A stretch of DNA of 64,000 nucleotides. Source: a virus. The DNA lies in the IMG/VR virus record IMGVR_UViG_3300050132_000504, positions 1-64,000 of that record. One strand, given 5' to 3'. Of the stretch, positions 1-8,100 are shown one piece after another. Within the stretch, counting starts at the first letter, position 1. Each line of letters begins with the position of its first letter. The translations under genes were made by a program, and so were the position numbers. A model generated the notes under the pieces. That model saw only the letters and a program-made list of their open reading frames with translations, did no database searches and had not been told where the DNA came from.

Positions 1-1377
1 TCAACAACTTACAGCAACTCCTTCCTCCGGTTTGGTAGCATTTGGTAGCAAATTACCAAAACCTATTTCCAAGACCGGTGCAAACACCGTTCGTTTTCCT
101 TCTCTCTCCCGGCTTGCAACAGGGACTTCTACGACTACGACTACGACTTCGGCAGGAACCGATAATCCGCCTCTCGCGGTGATCGGCGCACGAGTTTTGC
201 GCTTCGCCACCGAGGATTCTGCTCCGTCACCGGCCAAAGACTTGACCTTCGTCTTCAACTCGCGATGGATCGAATTGACCGTCGCCTGCACGCTCGCGGG
301 AATTTCCTGCATGTAGACATCGGCCGTGGTCGCTGTGCGGGAATGCCGAAGCACGCCTTGCACATCCTTTACTGTGCCCTTCTTCTGGGCCAGAGTCGCA
401 ATCGTTCTCCGTATCACCTGGAAAGTCAGTTTCGGCAGCCCCAGGTCCTTGGCCAACTTGTGCAGAACCCGCTTGCGATAGTTGTCCGTGTCAAGAAAGC
501 CTCCGTCTTGGTTCGGGAAGATGAAAGCTTCCGGTGACGAATCCGGCGACTGCTGTCTCCACGCGGCGAGTCCAGCAGCCAGATCCTTTGGCAGATGGAC
601 CGTAGCGAGGCTTCGCTTGGTTTTGCCCCAGGGACGGATTTTCCCCTTATAGACAGTTTCCGTGACCTTCATGGAAGAAGCCTCCTGGTTGAAGCATTTC
701 CACTTGAGTCCGAACAGTTCGCTGGGACGGAGTGCGTTTGTCATGTCAAGTTCGAGTAGAAGACGGTCCCGCATATTCAACTCCGACAGTGCCTTCCTCA
801 ACTGATTCCATGTCAAGGTCGTCTTATCGGTTTCTCGCAGTTGAGTGGGAACCCTCACCTTACGCCCAGGGTCTTTCGCAAGAAAGTCCTGATCTGCTGC
901 CTCGGCAAAGATGTCCCGCATATAGGCCCGCATCTGAAGCACTCTGTCCTTGGATCGGGTTTTCGCCAGCTTGTTGAGGTGTATCTGCAATGTGAATTTG
1001 TCGAAGTTCTCCAGCGGGACATCCTCAAATTCTTCGATGAGATCCTGCTGGATCAGCAACTTCTTCACCTTCGCAGTTTCTTCTTTCCACTGCGCTTCCT
1101 TCAGCGGAAAGAAGCGGTTGCGAACGAACCACCCGAAGGTAACGGAACCGTCACTCATGGTTCTGTTCCCGGAGGATTGTCCGGTCAGTTTGGTAATTTC
1201 CCGCTCCAGTGCTTCCCGCGCCTCAAACTTCGTGAGTTGCGCTTTGGTGCCGAGAACGACTGGAACAATGCTGCTCTTGGGTTGGCTGCTCGTGGGATCA
1301 AGCACAGTCCGGCGAAAGTACCCGTACCACTTCTTCCCGCGAGCCACTACCCATCCCTTCTGGTGCGACTTGCCCAT
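1..1377 (-). CDS. int: Tyrosine recombinase (phage integrase)
   Basis: A 458-residue tyrosine-family site-specific recombinase, expected to insert or excise the phage genome. The catalytic domain shows Arg217 in ALRPSELFGLKW, Arg323 in QVIRRT, His345 in LRHSRTATTADVY and the nucleophile Tyr355. The usual His of the H-x-x-R box is Gln320 here. The N-terminal half looks like a core-binding domain. The C-terminal 100 residues are low complexity and include a run of six Val. I chose the ATG at 1377 because GAGG lies 5 bases upstream; an in-frame upstream extension to 1563 overlaps the next gene and looks non-coding. The excisionase-like gene lies just upstream on the same strand. The stop codon is the first three bases of the window. 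Confidence 0.93.
   Translation of the reverse strand: MGKSHQKGWVVARGKKWYGYFRRTVLDPTSSQPKSSIVPVVLGTKAQLTKFEAREALEREITKLTGQSSGNRTMSDGSVTFGWFVRNRFFPLKEAQWKEETAKVKKLLIQQDLIEEFEDVPLENFDKFTLQIHLNKLAKTRSKDRVLQMRAYMRDIFAEAADQDFLAKDPGRKVRVPTQLRETDKTTLTWNQLRKALSELNMRDRLLLELDMTNALRPSELFGLKWKCFNQEASSMKVTETVYKGKIRPWGKTKRSLATVHLPKDLAAGLAAWRQQSPDSSPEAFIFPNQDGGFLDTDNYRKRVLHKLAKDLGLPKLTFQVIRRTIATLAQKKGTVKDVQGVLRHSRTATTADVYMQEIPASVQATVNSIHRELKTKVKSLAGDGAESSVAKRKTRAPITARGGLSVPAEVVVVVVEVPVASREREGKRTVFAPVLEIGFGNLLPNATKPEEGVAVSC
31..60. repeat. Tandem TTTGGTAGCA repeat with inverted copy
   Basis: TTTGGTAGCA occurs twice in tandem (31-40, 41-50), followed by an inverted TACCAAA (54-60). It lies inside the last codons of the integrase gene. 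Short repeats at the 3' end of an integrase are often near the attachment site, so this could be part of attP/attL, but no core or host gene is visible. TTTGGTAG also recurs in four intergenic gaps of the window. Confidence 0.4.
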
Positions 1378-1421
1378 CGATTCCTCAATTTCTGTGGGGG
1401 AACGAGCAGGCTGCCTCCATT

Positions 1422-1661
1422 CTACCGGCGTTTCCGGCGCAATGCGGAGAGGCGCTCCCGTTCGCTTACAAACTCTTCGATTTGGCTTGCCCGGTAGCGA
1501 AGTATTCCATCGCTCATGCGGATCACCGGCAAATAGGGCAATTTTCTGGACGAGTGATCCCAAACCCAGTCCTTGGTGACATTCAGTCGTCCTGCAACAT
1601 CCTCGGCTGTAAGCAGAGGATCGGTGGGCTGTGGCCGACCGATCATGTTGACTTGCGCCAT
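1422..1661 (-). CDS. Excisionase / AlpA-like helix-turn-helix protein
   Basis: A 79-residue DNA-binding protein of the MerR-like, AlpA/Xis type. Residues LLTAEDVAGRLNVTKDWVWD form the winged helix-turn-helix, followed by the typical LPYLPVIRMSDGILRYRAS stretch and a basic tail ending RRKRR. The start at 1661 has GGGAG 8 bases upstream; a longer in-frame ORF to 1721 lacks a better site. It sits 44 bases upstream of the integrase on the same strand, the usual place for a recombination directionality factor. It could instead be a transcription regulator of int. Confidence 0.85.
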   Translation of the reverse strand: MAQVNMIGRPQPTDPLLTAEDVAGRLNVTKDWVWDHSSRKLPYLPVIRMSDGILRYRASQIEEFVSERERLSALRRKRR

Positions 1662-1925
1662 ACTCTCGTCTCCCTTCAGGCTCCCGAAAACTCGGATGTG
1701 GTTGTACCGCCAGCTCCGCAACGACGACGAGTTGTGTTGTTTGTCTCCAATTGCAGCCTCTGTGATGTGTTCAGTCTGTGCGCTGGAGTGCCTTCACTGA
1801 ATACAGGAAAGCTCCTAGCATGAAGGATCTCTTCAATGAGCTTCCGTTGTTCAAGAAATCGACCGAAAGCTTTACTAAGACTCCTGAGCCTTTGGTACAT
1901 ATTTCTGCTCTCGCAAGCTTGTTGC
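1662..1925. other. Divergent intergenic region
   Basis: About 264 bases between the leftward xis-int pair and the rightward RNA ligase gene. It must hold the promoters for both directions. A GTTCAGT...ACTGAAT inverted pair (around 1769-1802) and one CTTTGGTA (around 1890) are visible. I see no clear gene, tRNA or consensus -35/-10 pair. An attachment site could lie here, but none is demonstrable. Confidence 0.5.
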
Positions 1926-2630
1926 ATGAGCGAATACCACAAGATTGAAACCCTCTACGAACGTGACGAGCACTTCAAAATCGGACCGGATCTGGTCCTG
2001 AGAAATCGCGTCTACGACACCCTCAAGACCTGGCGCTGGACCGAGAAGGTTGACGGCACCAACATCCGCGTGATCTGGCAGGGCGGCAAGCTGAGCTTTG
2101 GCGGCAAGACCGACAATGCCTCGATCCCGGCCGACCTGGTGAAGTGGCTCTACGAGAACGTCACCCCTGAGAAGCTGGCAGCCTGTTTCCCCGACGGCGG
2201 CGACGTCGTCATTTACGGCGAAGGGTACGGCGCCGGCATCCAGCGTGGCGGCATCTACGGGCCGACCAAGAAGCTCATCGTCTTCGACGTGTTCGTGATC
2301 GACACCGACATCGAACACACGCGCATGGGTGGCTGGTGGCTTAGCGACGAGAATATGCGCGACGTGGCCGGCAAGCTCGGTCTGGATGCAGTTCCCCATC
2401 TGGGTGAGATGACCCTCGAAGACGCCACGGACAAAGTCCGCGCCGGCTTCCGCTCATCTCTCAACGGCGGTCTGGCTCAGGCCGAGGGAATGGTCGGCCG
2501 TCCGATCGAGACCCTCTTCGACAAGAAGGGCCACCGGCTCATCGTCAAGCTCAAGACGAAGGACTTCGCCAGAACACCGGCCAAGGTTCTCACCATGCCT
2601 GCGCTGATCGACCTTCCACTCGCTGCCTAA
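1926..2630 (+). CDS. RNA ligase, T4 Rnl2-like adenylyltransferase
   Basis: A 234-residue ATP-dependent RNA ligase-like nucleotidyltransferase, which would seal RNA nicks through a lysyl-AMP intermediate. Motif I is EKVDGTNIR with Lys41 as the expected adenylated residue. YGEGYGAGIQ followed by FDVFVID matches motifs III/IIIa, EGMVGRP is motif IV and LIVKLKT is motif V. It is shorter than T4 Rnl2 (334 residues), so it appears to contain only the catalytic domain. The ATG at 1926 was chosen because the homology begins there; the in-frame upstream extension from 1836 looks non-coding, but no strong ribosome site precedes 1926. It is followed 15 bases later by the lysozyme gene on the same strand. 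A role in RNA repair against host anticodon nucleases is known for relatives and is inference here. Confidence 0.88.
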   Translation: MSEYHKIETLYERDEHFKIGPDLVLRNRVYDTLKTWRWTEKVDGTNIRVIWQGGKLSFGGKTDNASIPADLVKWLYENVTPEKLAACFPDGGDVVIYGEGYGAGIQRGGIYGPTKKLIVFDVFVIDTDIEHTRMGGWWLSDENMRDVAGKLGLDAVPHLGEMTLEDATDKVRAGFRSSLNGGLAQAEGMVGRPIETLFDKKGHRLIVKLKTKDFARTPAKVLTMPALIDLPLAA

Positions 2631-2645
2631 CCGGACTGGAGAACA

Positions 2646-3200
2646 ATGAACCTTGCTCTCATCAAAAAGTGGATCACGCGCTGGGAATCAACCCGCTTCG
2701 CCGCCTACGACGACAAGACCGGCAAGCCCATCACTCCAACAACAGTCCTGGTGGGCAAAGCTCACATCGGAGTTGGCTTCGATCTGGAAGCGCCTGGCGC
2801 TCAGGCCATTGTGACCGGCCTCCATCTTGACTACGCGGGGATCAAGGCCGGCAGAGTCATCATCACCGCCAACCAAGTGGACGAGCTGCTCGACACCACG
2901 GCCGCCATGGCCGTCACGGGAGCCAAGAACCTTGTTCCCAATTTCGATGACCTGCCTGCCGACAAGCAACTCGTGCTTGTCGATCTAGTCTTCAACATGG
3001 GCGAGCATGGCTTGTCCAAGTTCGTGAACACCCTGGAGGCTGTGAAGACCCAGCATTGGACCGTCGCCGCGGCCGCTCTTCAGGACTCGTCCTGGTTCCA
3101 CGAGGTCGGTTCCCTTCCTACCCAACGTGGCGGTGCCGATGTAGCCGTTCTCGCTGGCACTGCAACGGCGGCTAGCATCTTGGCCAATAGAGGAAAGTAA
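2646..3200 (+). CDS. Phage lysozyme (GH24-type muramidase)
   Basis: A 184-residue T4-lysozyme-like endolysin that would cleave the glycan strands of peptidoglycan. Glu14 in TRWESTRF and Asp22/Asp23 are placed like the catalytic Glu and Asp of GH24. AHIGVGFDLEAPGA is the family's glycine-rich turn, and the C-terminal half (LVDLVFNMGEHGLSKF, then ALQDSSWF and TQRGG) matches the helical lobe of T4 lysozyme. There is no signal peptide, so a holin or another route is needed to cross the membrane. GGAG lies 4-7 bases upstream of the ATG. It shares an operon with the RNA ligase and ends just before a strong terminator. The window also encodes an M15 peptidase and a lytic transglycosylase domain. Confidence 0.9.
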   Translation: MNLALIKKWITRWESTRFAAYDDKTGKPITPTTVLVGKAHIGVGFDLEAPGAQAIVTGLHLDYAGIKAGRVIITANQVDELLDTTAAMAVTGAKNLVPNFDDLPADKQLVLVDLVFNMGEHGLSKFVNTLEAVKTQHWTVAAAALQDSSWFHEVGSLPTQRGGADVAVLAGTATAASILANRGK

Positions 3201-3226
3201 TTGACATCTATGATGAGTCAATACAG

Positions 3227-3262
3227 ACAAAGATGCCTGGGCGTTGGCCCAGGCATCTTTGT
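3227..3262. terminator. Strong hairpin terminator, probably bidirectional
   Basis: A perfect 16-base-pair inverted repeat with a four-base GTTG loop (arms 3227-3242 and 3247-3262). The arms begin and end in ACAAAG/CTTTGT, giving a short U-rich side in each direction. It lies 26 bases after the lysozyme stop and touches the end of the leftward small gene, so it can separate convergent transcripts. Confidence 0.9.
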
Positions 3263-3513
3263 TATGCACGCAGTCTGTGTTCGCAGGTCACGGACCTTTC
3301 ACATATCCCGCAGCTGGCATGCCCTCGCGGGCAGCGCGCCACCGATAAAGGGTTGGTGAAACAAAGCCGAGGTCCTGCATGGGAATTGTTCGACGTGTTC
3401 TCAATTGTCGCGCCAAGAACTTGCCGCAGGCCATCGCGCTTCTCATAAAGCGCCTGTAGCTGCGCTTCAACTTCCTGAAGTTCAGTCTTCAGGTGAGCCA
3501 CGATACGAACCAA
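3262..3513 (-). CDS. Small hypothetical protein with coiled coil
   Basis: A possible 83-residue protein of unknown function. The first 35 residues (LKTELQEVEAQLQALYEKRD) are a strong amphipathic coiled coil. The remainder has six Cys and is not recognised. The start is TTG at 3513, supported by GAGG 5 bases upstream. The stop overlaps the hairpin terminator. A second frame (3288-3470) ends in a helix-turn-helix-like stretch, so a frameshifted regulator is an alternative reading. Moderate to low confidence. Confidence 0.45.
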   Translation of the reverse strand: MVRIVAHLKTELQEVEAQLQALYEKRDGLRQVLGATIENTSNNSHAGPRLCFTNPLSVARCPRGHASCGICERSVTCEHRLRA

Positions 3514-3645
3514 AGTAACCTCAGAGTGTTACGGATTTTAATCCAAACTACTCTAGCATGTGGAAATCAGGTCAAACCATAAGGGAAACACCCTAGAAGC
3601 TGTTTCATAACCCGGTTGGAAAGGACACGGTTTTCAGCCGTACAA

Positions 3646-3909
3646 CTAGGAGGTCACTGACAGGCCGAGAAGCTGCCGGACGGATGTCGTGAATGTCGCA
3701 ATGCCGCTCTTGAGCGAAGCGAGCTGGCTCTCCAGGTTGGTCACGACCTGACGGATCTTGGTGTCGACGCCATTGGCCCGAGCTGTCAGGACCGGCACCT
3801 GTCCCTGTGTACCTGCGGGCAGTCCAATCCCATCGAGAGTGGTCACCCTCGACGTCAATGCATCCATCATGGAACTCAGTTGAGCTGTGGAGTACGGTGT
3901 CGTTGACAT
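3646..3909 (-). CDS. Small helical phage protein
   Basis: An 87-residue protein starting MSTTPYSTAQLSSMMDALTS, mostly helical and rich in Ser and Thr, with no recognised domain. The start at 3909 has a very good AGGAGAAAGAC ribosome site; a longer reading frame to 4020 is not supported. It lies 14 bases after the glycine-zipper protein in the last minus-strand operon. It may be a small virion or assembly protein; this is a guess from position. Confidence 0.75.
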   Translation of the reverse strand: MSTTPYSTAQLSSMMDALTSRVTTLDGIGLPAGTQGQVPVLTARANGVDTKIRQVVTNLESQLASLKSGIATFTTSVRQLLGLSVTS

Positions 3910-3923
3910 GTCTTTCTCCTGTT

Positions 3924-4700
3924 CTACTGGTGGAAAAGCGCCGCTTCCTTCCCGAGATATTGCCGTGCGTTGAGGGCGCTCGATCCCATCTCTTGAACGG
4001 CACGCTGCCTCATCGTCCAAGCAACTTCGGTGTCATGGTATTCGCCGCCGAAGTTCAAGTGGTATGCTTGGTGGCCGAGTTCCTCCAGCGGAGCGACGGT
4101 CGAACCGATCTTCTCCCCGATGGTTCCACCGATGATCTGTCCTGCGATCTCACCCGGCATACCCAAGAGAAGACCACCCACGGCGCCACCCATGGCCTGT
4201 CCTGTAAGCATGCCAATGCCTTCAGCTCCGCGCTTGATCATCTCTCCCTTTGGAGCAGTGGCAATGCCGAGAATGGCAAGGGGAGTGCCGAACTTCAGAC
4301 TCATCCTGGCCTGTTTGCCCCAAAGGTTGTCGGCAAACTTGTTGTAGCCGTATATGGGGCTGCCAGTCAGGAGCCCGCGGGGGAGCTTGGTGAACCGCTT
4401 GAGACCGTCGCTGGCCACACCCATCCGAACGGCTCGTTTGTACTTCAGGTTCCGAGTGATCTCGCTTTCAACTGAACCCCGGAAGAAGGGTTGGTTCCAT
4501 GCAGAGCCGTAGCCTTCCTTCTCGAGGCGCGCCAGCGCCCGGTAATCCCCGGCCCGTGCGTCTTGGAAGAACTCGGGACTCCCGAACGTTCCGCCGTTCC
4601 GGCCCTCGTAATCAGGAGCATTCTTCCCGAACAAGCCGCCGCTGTACCGGGCGAACAGCCCGAACACGTCATCAGCAAGTCCTGCGAGCGGGCCAATCAT
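3924..4700 (-). CDS. Glycine-zipper membrane-active protein, unknown
   Basis: A 258-residue protein of unknown function. Residues roughly 150-215 are hydrophobic and glycine rich (GQAMGGAVGGLLLGMPGEIA and then GQIIGGTIGEKIG), a pattern of GxxxG zippers typical of membrane-inserting proteins. The N-terminal third contains Gly/Phe/Tyr-rich stretches similar in style to the giant virion proteins at 35-45 kb. GGAG lies 6 bases before the ATG. It is the second gene after the Vsr-like nuclease. A virion or ejected protein that acts on the cell membrane is a plausible inference only. Confidence 0.75.
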   Translation of the reverse strand: MIGPLAGLADDVFGLFARYSGGLFGKNAPDYEGRNGGTFGSPEFFQDARAGDYRALARLEKEGYGSAWNQPFFRGSVESEITRNLKYKRAVRMGVASDGLKRFTKLPRGLLTGSPIYGYNKFADNLWGKQARMSLKFGTPLAILGIATAPKGEMIKRGAEGIGMLTGQAMGGAVGGLLLGMPGEIAGQIIGGTIGEKIGSTVAPLEELGHQAYHLNFGGEYHDTEVAWTMRQRAVQEMGSSALNARQYLGKEAALFHQ

Positions 4701-4718
4701 GGTGTCTCCAGTGATGTC

Positions 4719-5117
4719 TTAGGGTTTGAGACTGCGCAGCAGAGACCGAACCCATTCGGGGTCTCTCTCGATCTCGCACTCCCAGATCACAACGACCTTG
4801 TAGCCTTGGGCCTTGAGGTAGGCGAAGCGGTCACTGTCCCTGGATTGAACTGCCAGATCCTCAACTGTCCAGCCGGCCTTAGGCCGGTGGCAGGAGTGCT
4901 TGTGCCAGTAGCAGCCTTGGATCTCCACGACTGCCCACGGCTCAATGAAGACATCCACATGGCAGCGGCCAATCTGCTTCTCTTTAGTGAAGGGAATCTT
5001 CTCCGCCTTGAGCATGGCATACACTGCCTTCTCAAGCTTCGAGGCCGACCGCTTCCGGTTGTGCTTCCGCCGGACAGAGTAAGGAACCAGTTTCCGCGTC
5101 TTCGTTGCCACAGGCAC
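4719..5117 (-). CDS. Vsr-like endonuclease (PD-(D/E)xK fold)
   Basis: A 132-residue nuclease of the very-short-patch-repair / DUF559-like group. Asp55 in HVDVFIEP and Glu65-x-Gln67 in VVEIQGCYWHKHSC fit the PD-(D/E)xK core, and GCYWHKH closely resembles the Vsr GCFWHRH box with its metal and nicking His residues. The basic N-terminus (SVRRKHNRKRSASKLE) would bind DNA. The start is GTG at 5117 with GGAGG 4 bases upstream. No cytosine methylase gene is in the window, so mismatch repair after deamination is not supported by context. It may act in recombination or as a phage nicking enzyme. A CTATACTAG motif lies between it and the tail fibre gene. Confidence 0.85.
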   Translation of the reverse strand: MPVATKTRKLVPYSVRRKHNRKRSASKLEKAVYAMLKAEKIPFTKEKQIGRCHVDVFIEPWAVVEIQGCYWHKHSCHRPKAGWTVEDLAVQSRDSDRFAYLKAQGYKVVVIWECEIERDPEWVRSLLRSLKP

Positions 5118-5133
5118 GCTGCCTCCAAAAGCT

Positions 5134-5145
5134 GTCTAGTATAGC
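5134..5145 (-). promoter_or_regulatory. CTATACTAGAC motif, candidate promoter
   Basis: On the minus strand this reads GCTATACTAGAC, matching copies at 28365, 51674 and 53724. It sits between the tail fibre stop and the Vsr-like gene start. TATACT resembles a sigma-70 -10 box, but no -35 element is visible at the right distance. Confidence 0.45.
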
Positions 5146-5152
5146 CAGCCGT

Positions 5153-8100
5153 TTAGTAGCTGCCGCAGACGTAGGTGAAGTAATAGGTGGTCGACGCGGT
5201 CAGGGCCGTATCCAAGGTCACCACAATGGTGCTGGTGGTGGAGTTGGTGAGCTCGTAGGTAAGAATGTGGCCAGTGCCAGGGAGCCAGAGATCGCTCGAG
5301 CAGTCGAGGATATTGTTCTGCGTGTGATTGAGGTTGATCGTCACGAGAGTACCGGTCGTGGGACTGGTACCCGTCTTGATGCTGTAGGTGCCCTGGATGT
5401 TGGTGCAGGTATGTGTAGTGGCGCAGGCAATGGTAGGGCTTGTGCCTGCCGCCGCTCCGGCGGAATAACTGGCCGTGTAGTTGCCGAACCATCCCTTCGA
5501 AGAGAGGTAGCCTGTGGCCGTCGTGTTGCCAGATCCGGTGACTTGGAACTCAGTTGTGGGACTGCTGCCTGTTCCGTTCTGGACAACGAAACCGCTGGTG
5601 CCGGTATTGTTGTCGCAGTTGATGCAAACGTAGTAAGCCCCGGTTGCCGCGTCCAAATGCATATTGCCGCTGGAGACAGTGGTCTCTGTTGGCACTGTAA
5701 CCGTACCAGTAAAGGTAGGCGAGGCCTTCGGCGCGTACGTGCTGGAAGCCGAAGAAGTGGTCAGGAAGCCGCCGGCTGTGATTGACGCATTCACAAAGAC
5801 ATCCGTTGCCAGAGCTGTTGTATTGTCGCCGGTAGTCTGCGTTGGTGCGGAGGGTGTTCCGGTGAATGTCGGCGAAGCCAACGTAGCGTAGTTGGCGATG
5901 ATTGCAAAGGCGCCCGTGCCAAATGCCGTACCGTTGCTCTTGGTGCAAGCAAACGCGCCGGTAATCGCCAGGGTACAGTCCCCAGATGGTGTCTCTGGGG
6001 CGTAGGCCGTCGCCGACTGTGCGATGAGTATCTGACCGGTGGAAGGAGCCGTGGCTGTATTCAGGCCGCCGTATCCCACTCCGATCGCGGTGCCCTGCCA
6101 GATACCCGTCCCGATCGTGCCAACCGCAGTCAGCGAAGATGTCACCACAGTCGAGGCCAGAGTCGTTCCTGTCAGAGTGCCGGCCGGCGCAATGACTGCC
6201 GTCGAGCCTGCTGCTGTGATAAGCCCTTTGGCATTGACGGTGAAGGTCGGGATCGCCGTCGAGGAACCGAAGCTTCCTGTATTGCTGTTCACTGATGCCA
6301 GCGTCAGGGCGCCGCCGGAACCCAGAGTTGCATCCCCCGACATGGTTTCGGCAAGCAGATCTCCGCTGCTGTCGGTCCCGATCAGATATGCAGAAAGGAC
6401 ACCCGTGTCCTTGACCGTAGCGGCAGTCAGGGTGGTGGTGATCGTCGTGGCGTTTGCTGTAAGAGTTCCTGTGACCGCGGCGTTCCCGTTACTCGCCACA
6501 CTGAAGGCGATGGTGTTGTAGTTCGTGCCTCCTTCGTAGACGATGAAGCCGCCCGTGCCCGATGAGCTTGTGTTGTTGATAGCCACAGAAGAAGTTCCGC
6601 CTGAGCTGATCTCCGTCTGGGTGCCTGCGTACTGAATGAAACGATCCACCGAGTTGACCGTGTCACGAATTCTGAACGTGTTGCTTGCGTCCTTGCGGAT
6701 CTCCCATTGGCTGGTACCCGCGTAGTTGGCGAATTCCAGAGCACCGATGTAGTCGGTGCCGCTTGTGCCTGGCTGGATGATCACGTAGTCCTGGCTGGCG
6801 GCATTGTTCGCGTGTGTCGTGACGTTGCCCGTGAAGGTCGGTGCATTCACCAGCGCGACTGCTCCGGTGCCGCTCGTGCCGTTGCTCAGGTTCGCTGCGG
6901 CGACTGCGCAGGATGATCCAAGCACGCAGTTCTGGCTGGCCACAGTCACCGATGAGTTGGCCAGATAGGCATTCGCAACAGGCGTGCCCTGCCAGATGCC
7001 GGTGGTGATCGTCCCCACTGCCGTCAGATAAGAGGTCACGACCGAACTGGGAAGGCTTGTGCCAGAAAGAGAAGCTGTGATCGTGCAGGCGCCGCCGAGA
7101 GCACATGGCTGGCCGTTGACCGTGGTCGAGGAATTGGCCAAATACGCGTTCGCAATCGGAGTTCCTTGCCACACGCCTGTAGTGATCGTTCCGACACTGG
7201 TGAGGTAGGACCCGGTCACCGTGCTGGGCAGAGAAGTGCCAGAGAAGGTGCTGGTGCTCACCGTGCAGGGCGATCCCAGCGTGCAGGTCGTTCCGTTGAT
7301 GGTGATCGTGGAATTGGCCAGGTACACGTTCTGGATCGGCGATCCCGACCAGCTGCCTCTCGTGATGTCACCGGCCATCCCCATCTCAAAGACAATCGTG
7401 CCGTTCTGCCAGAACTCCATGAGATCGTAAGCTCCAGAGTTCGGAGCCACGATGCCAAAGTAAGTCGGCATGATGAACATCGGCACAACAGCACTCGTAT
7501 CCGCGATGAGAAACTCCGGAGACGATGCATACGGCGCGCCGCCGATCTCGGCGTAGCCTGTCATGGCCAGATCATTGATGACCGGACTGGCCGAAGTCAC
7601 CAGTTGGTTGCCAGTGCCGGTCACGCTTGTCAGCTTGATGCCGAGGTTCCCGGAGGAAGTGACAGGGCTGCTCGTGATTGTGAAATAGCTCGAACTGTCC
7701 GTCTCTGTCAGCCCGACGCTGGTGACTGTTCCGCCCGTCGATCCAGATCCGCAAGCTGAGCCGGTGTTGGTTACCCAGCCCGAGTTGTCGATCTGCAAAC
7801 AGTTGTGCCCGCTGCTCGCGGCAAGCCCAGGGATCTTGACAGCATTCGATGCCGTGAGACTGAAATACAAAGTTGAACTGTTGCCGCCGTAGACGGCAAA
7901 GCCGGAGCCAGAACCGCTCTCGTAGTTGATGCGAACATTTGCACCGCTACCCGCATCGATGTAATCATCTCCATTCTGGTAGGCCTTGAAGTGATCAAGG
8001 TTGTCAACGGCGGAGTTCAACACCCAGTTGTTGTACTGGTCCTTCTCCATGTACCACTGGCTGCTGCCATTCCAGTCCTTGTAGGTGAGAGATTCCTTCT

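Noticed and set aside
139-165. Run of Val codons in the integrase as a sequencing artefact
   Set aside because: The repeat ACGACT units keep the frame open and the downstream end is consistent; it is simple low complexity.
1662-1925. Leftward 88-codon ORF upstream of the excisionase
   Set aside because: It overlaps both the excisionase start region and the RNA ligase start, has no ribosome site and no recognisable product; the region is better read as regulatory.
5550-7335. Diversity-generating retroelement target in the tail fibre
   Set aside because: No reverse transcriptase, template repeat or adenine-biased variable region was seen; the repeats are shaft modules.
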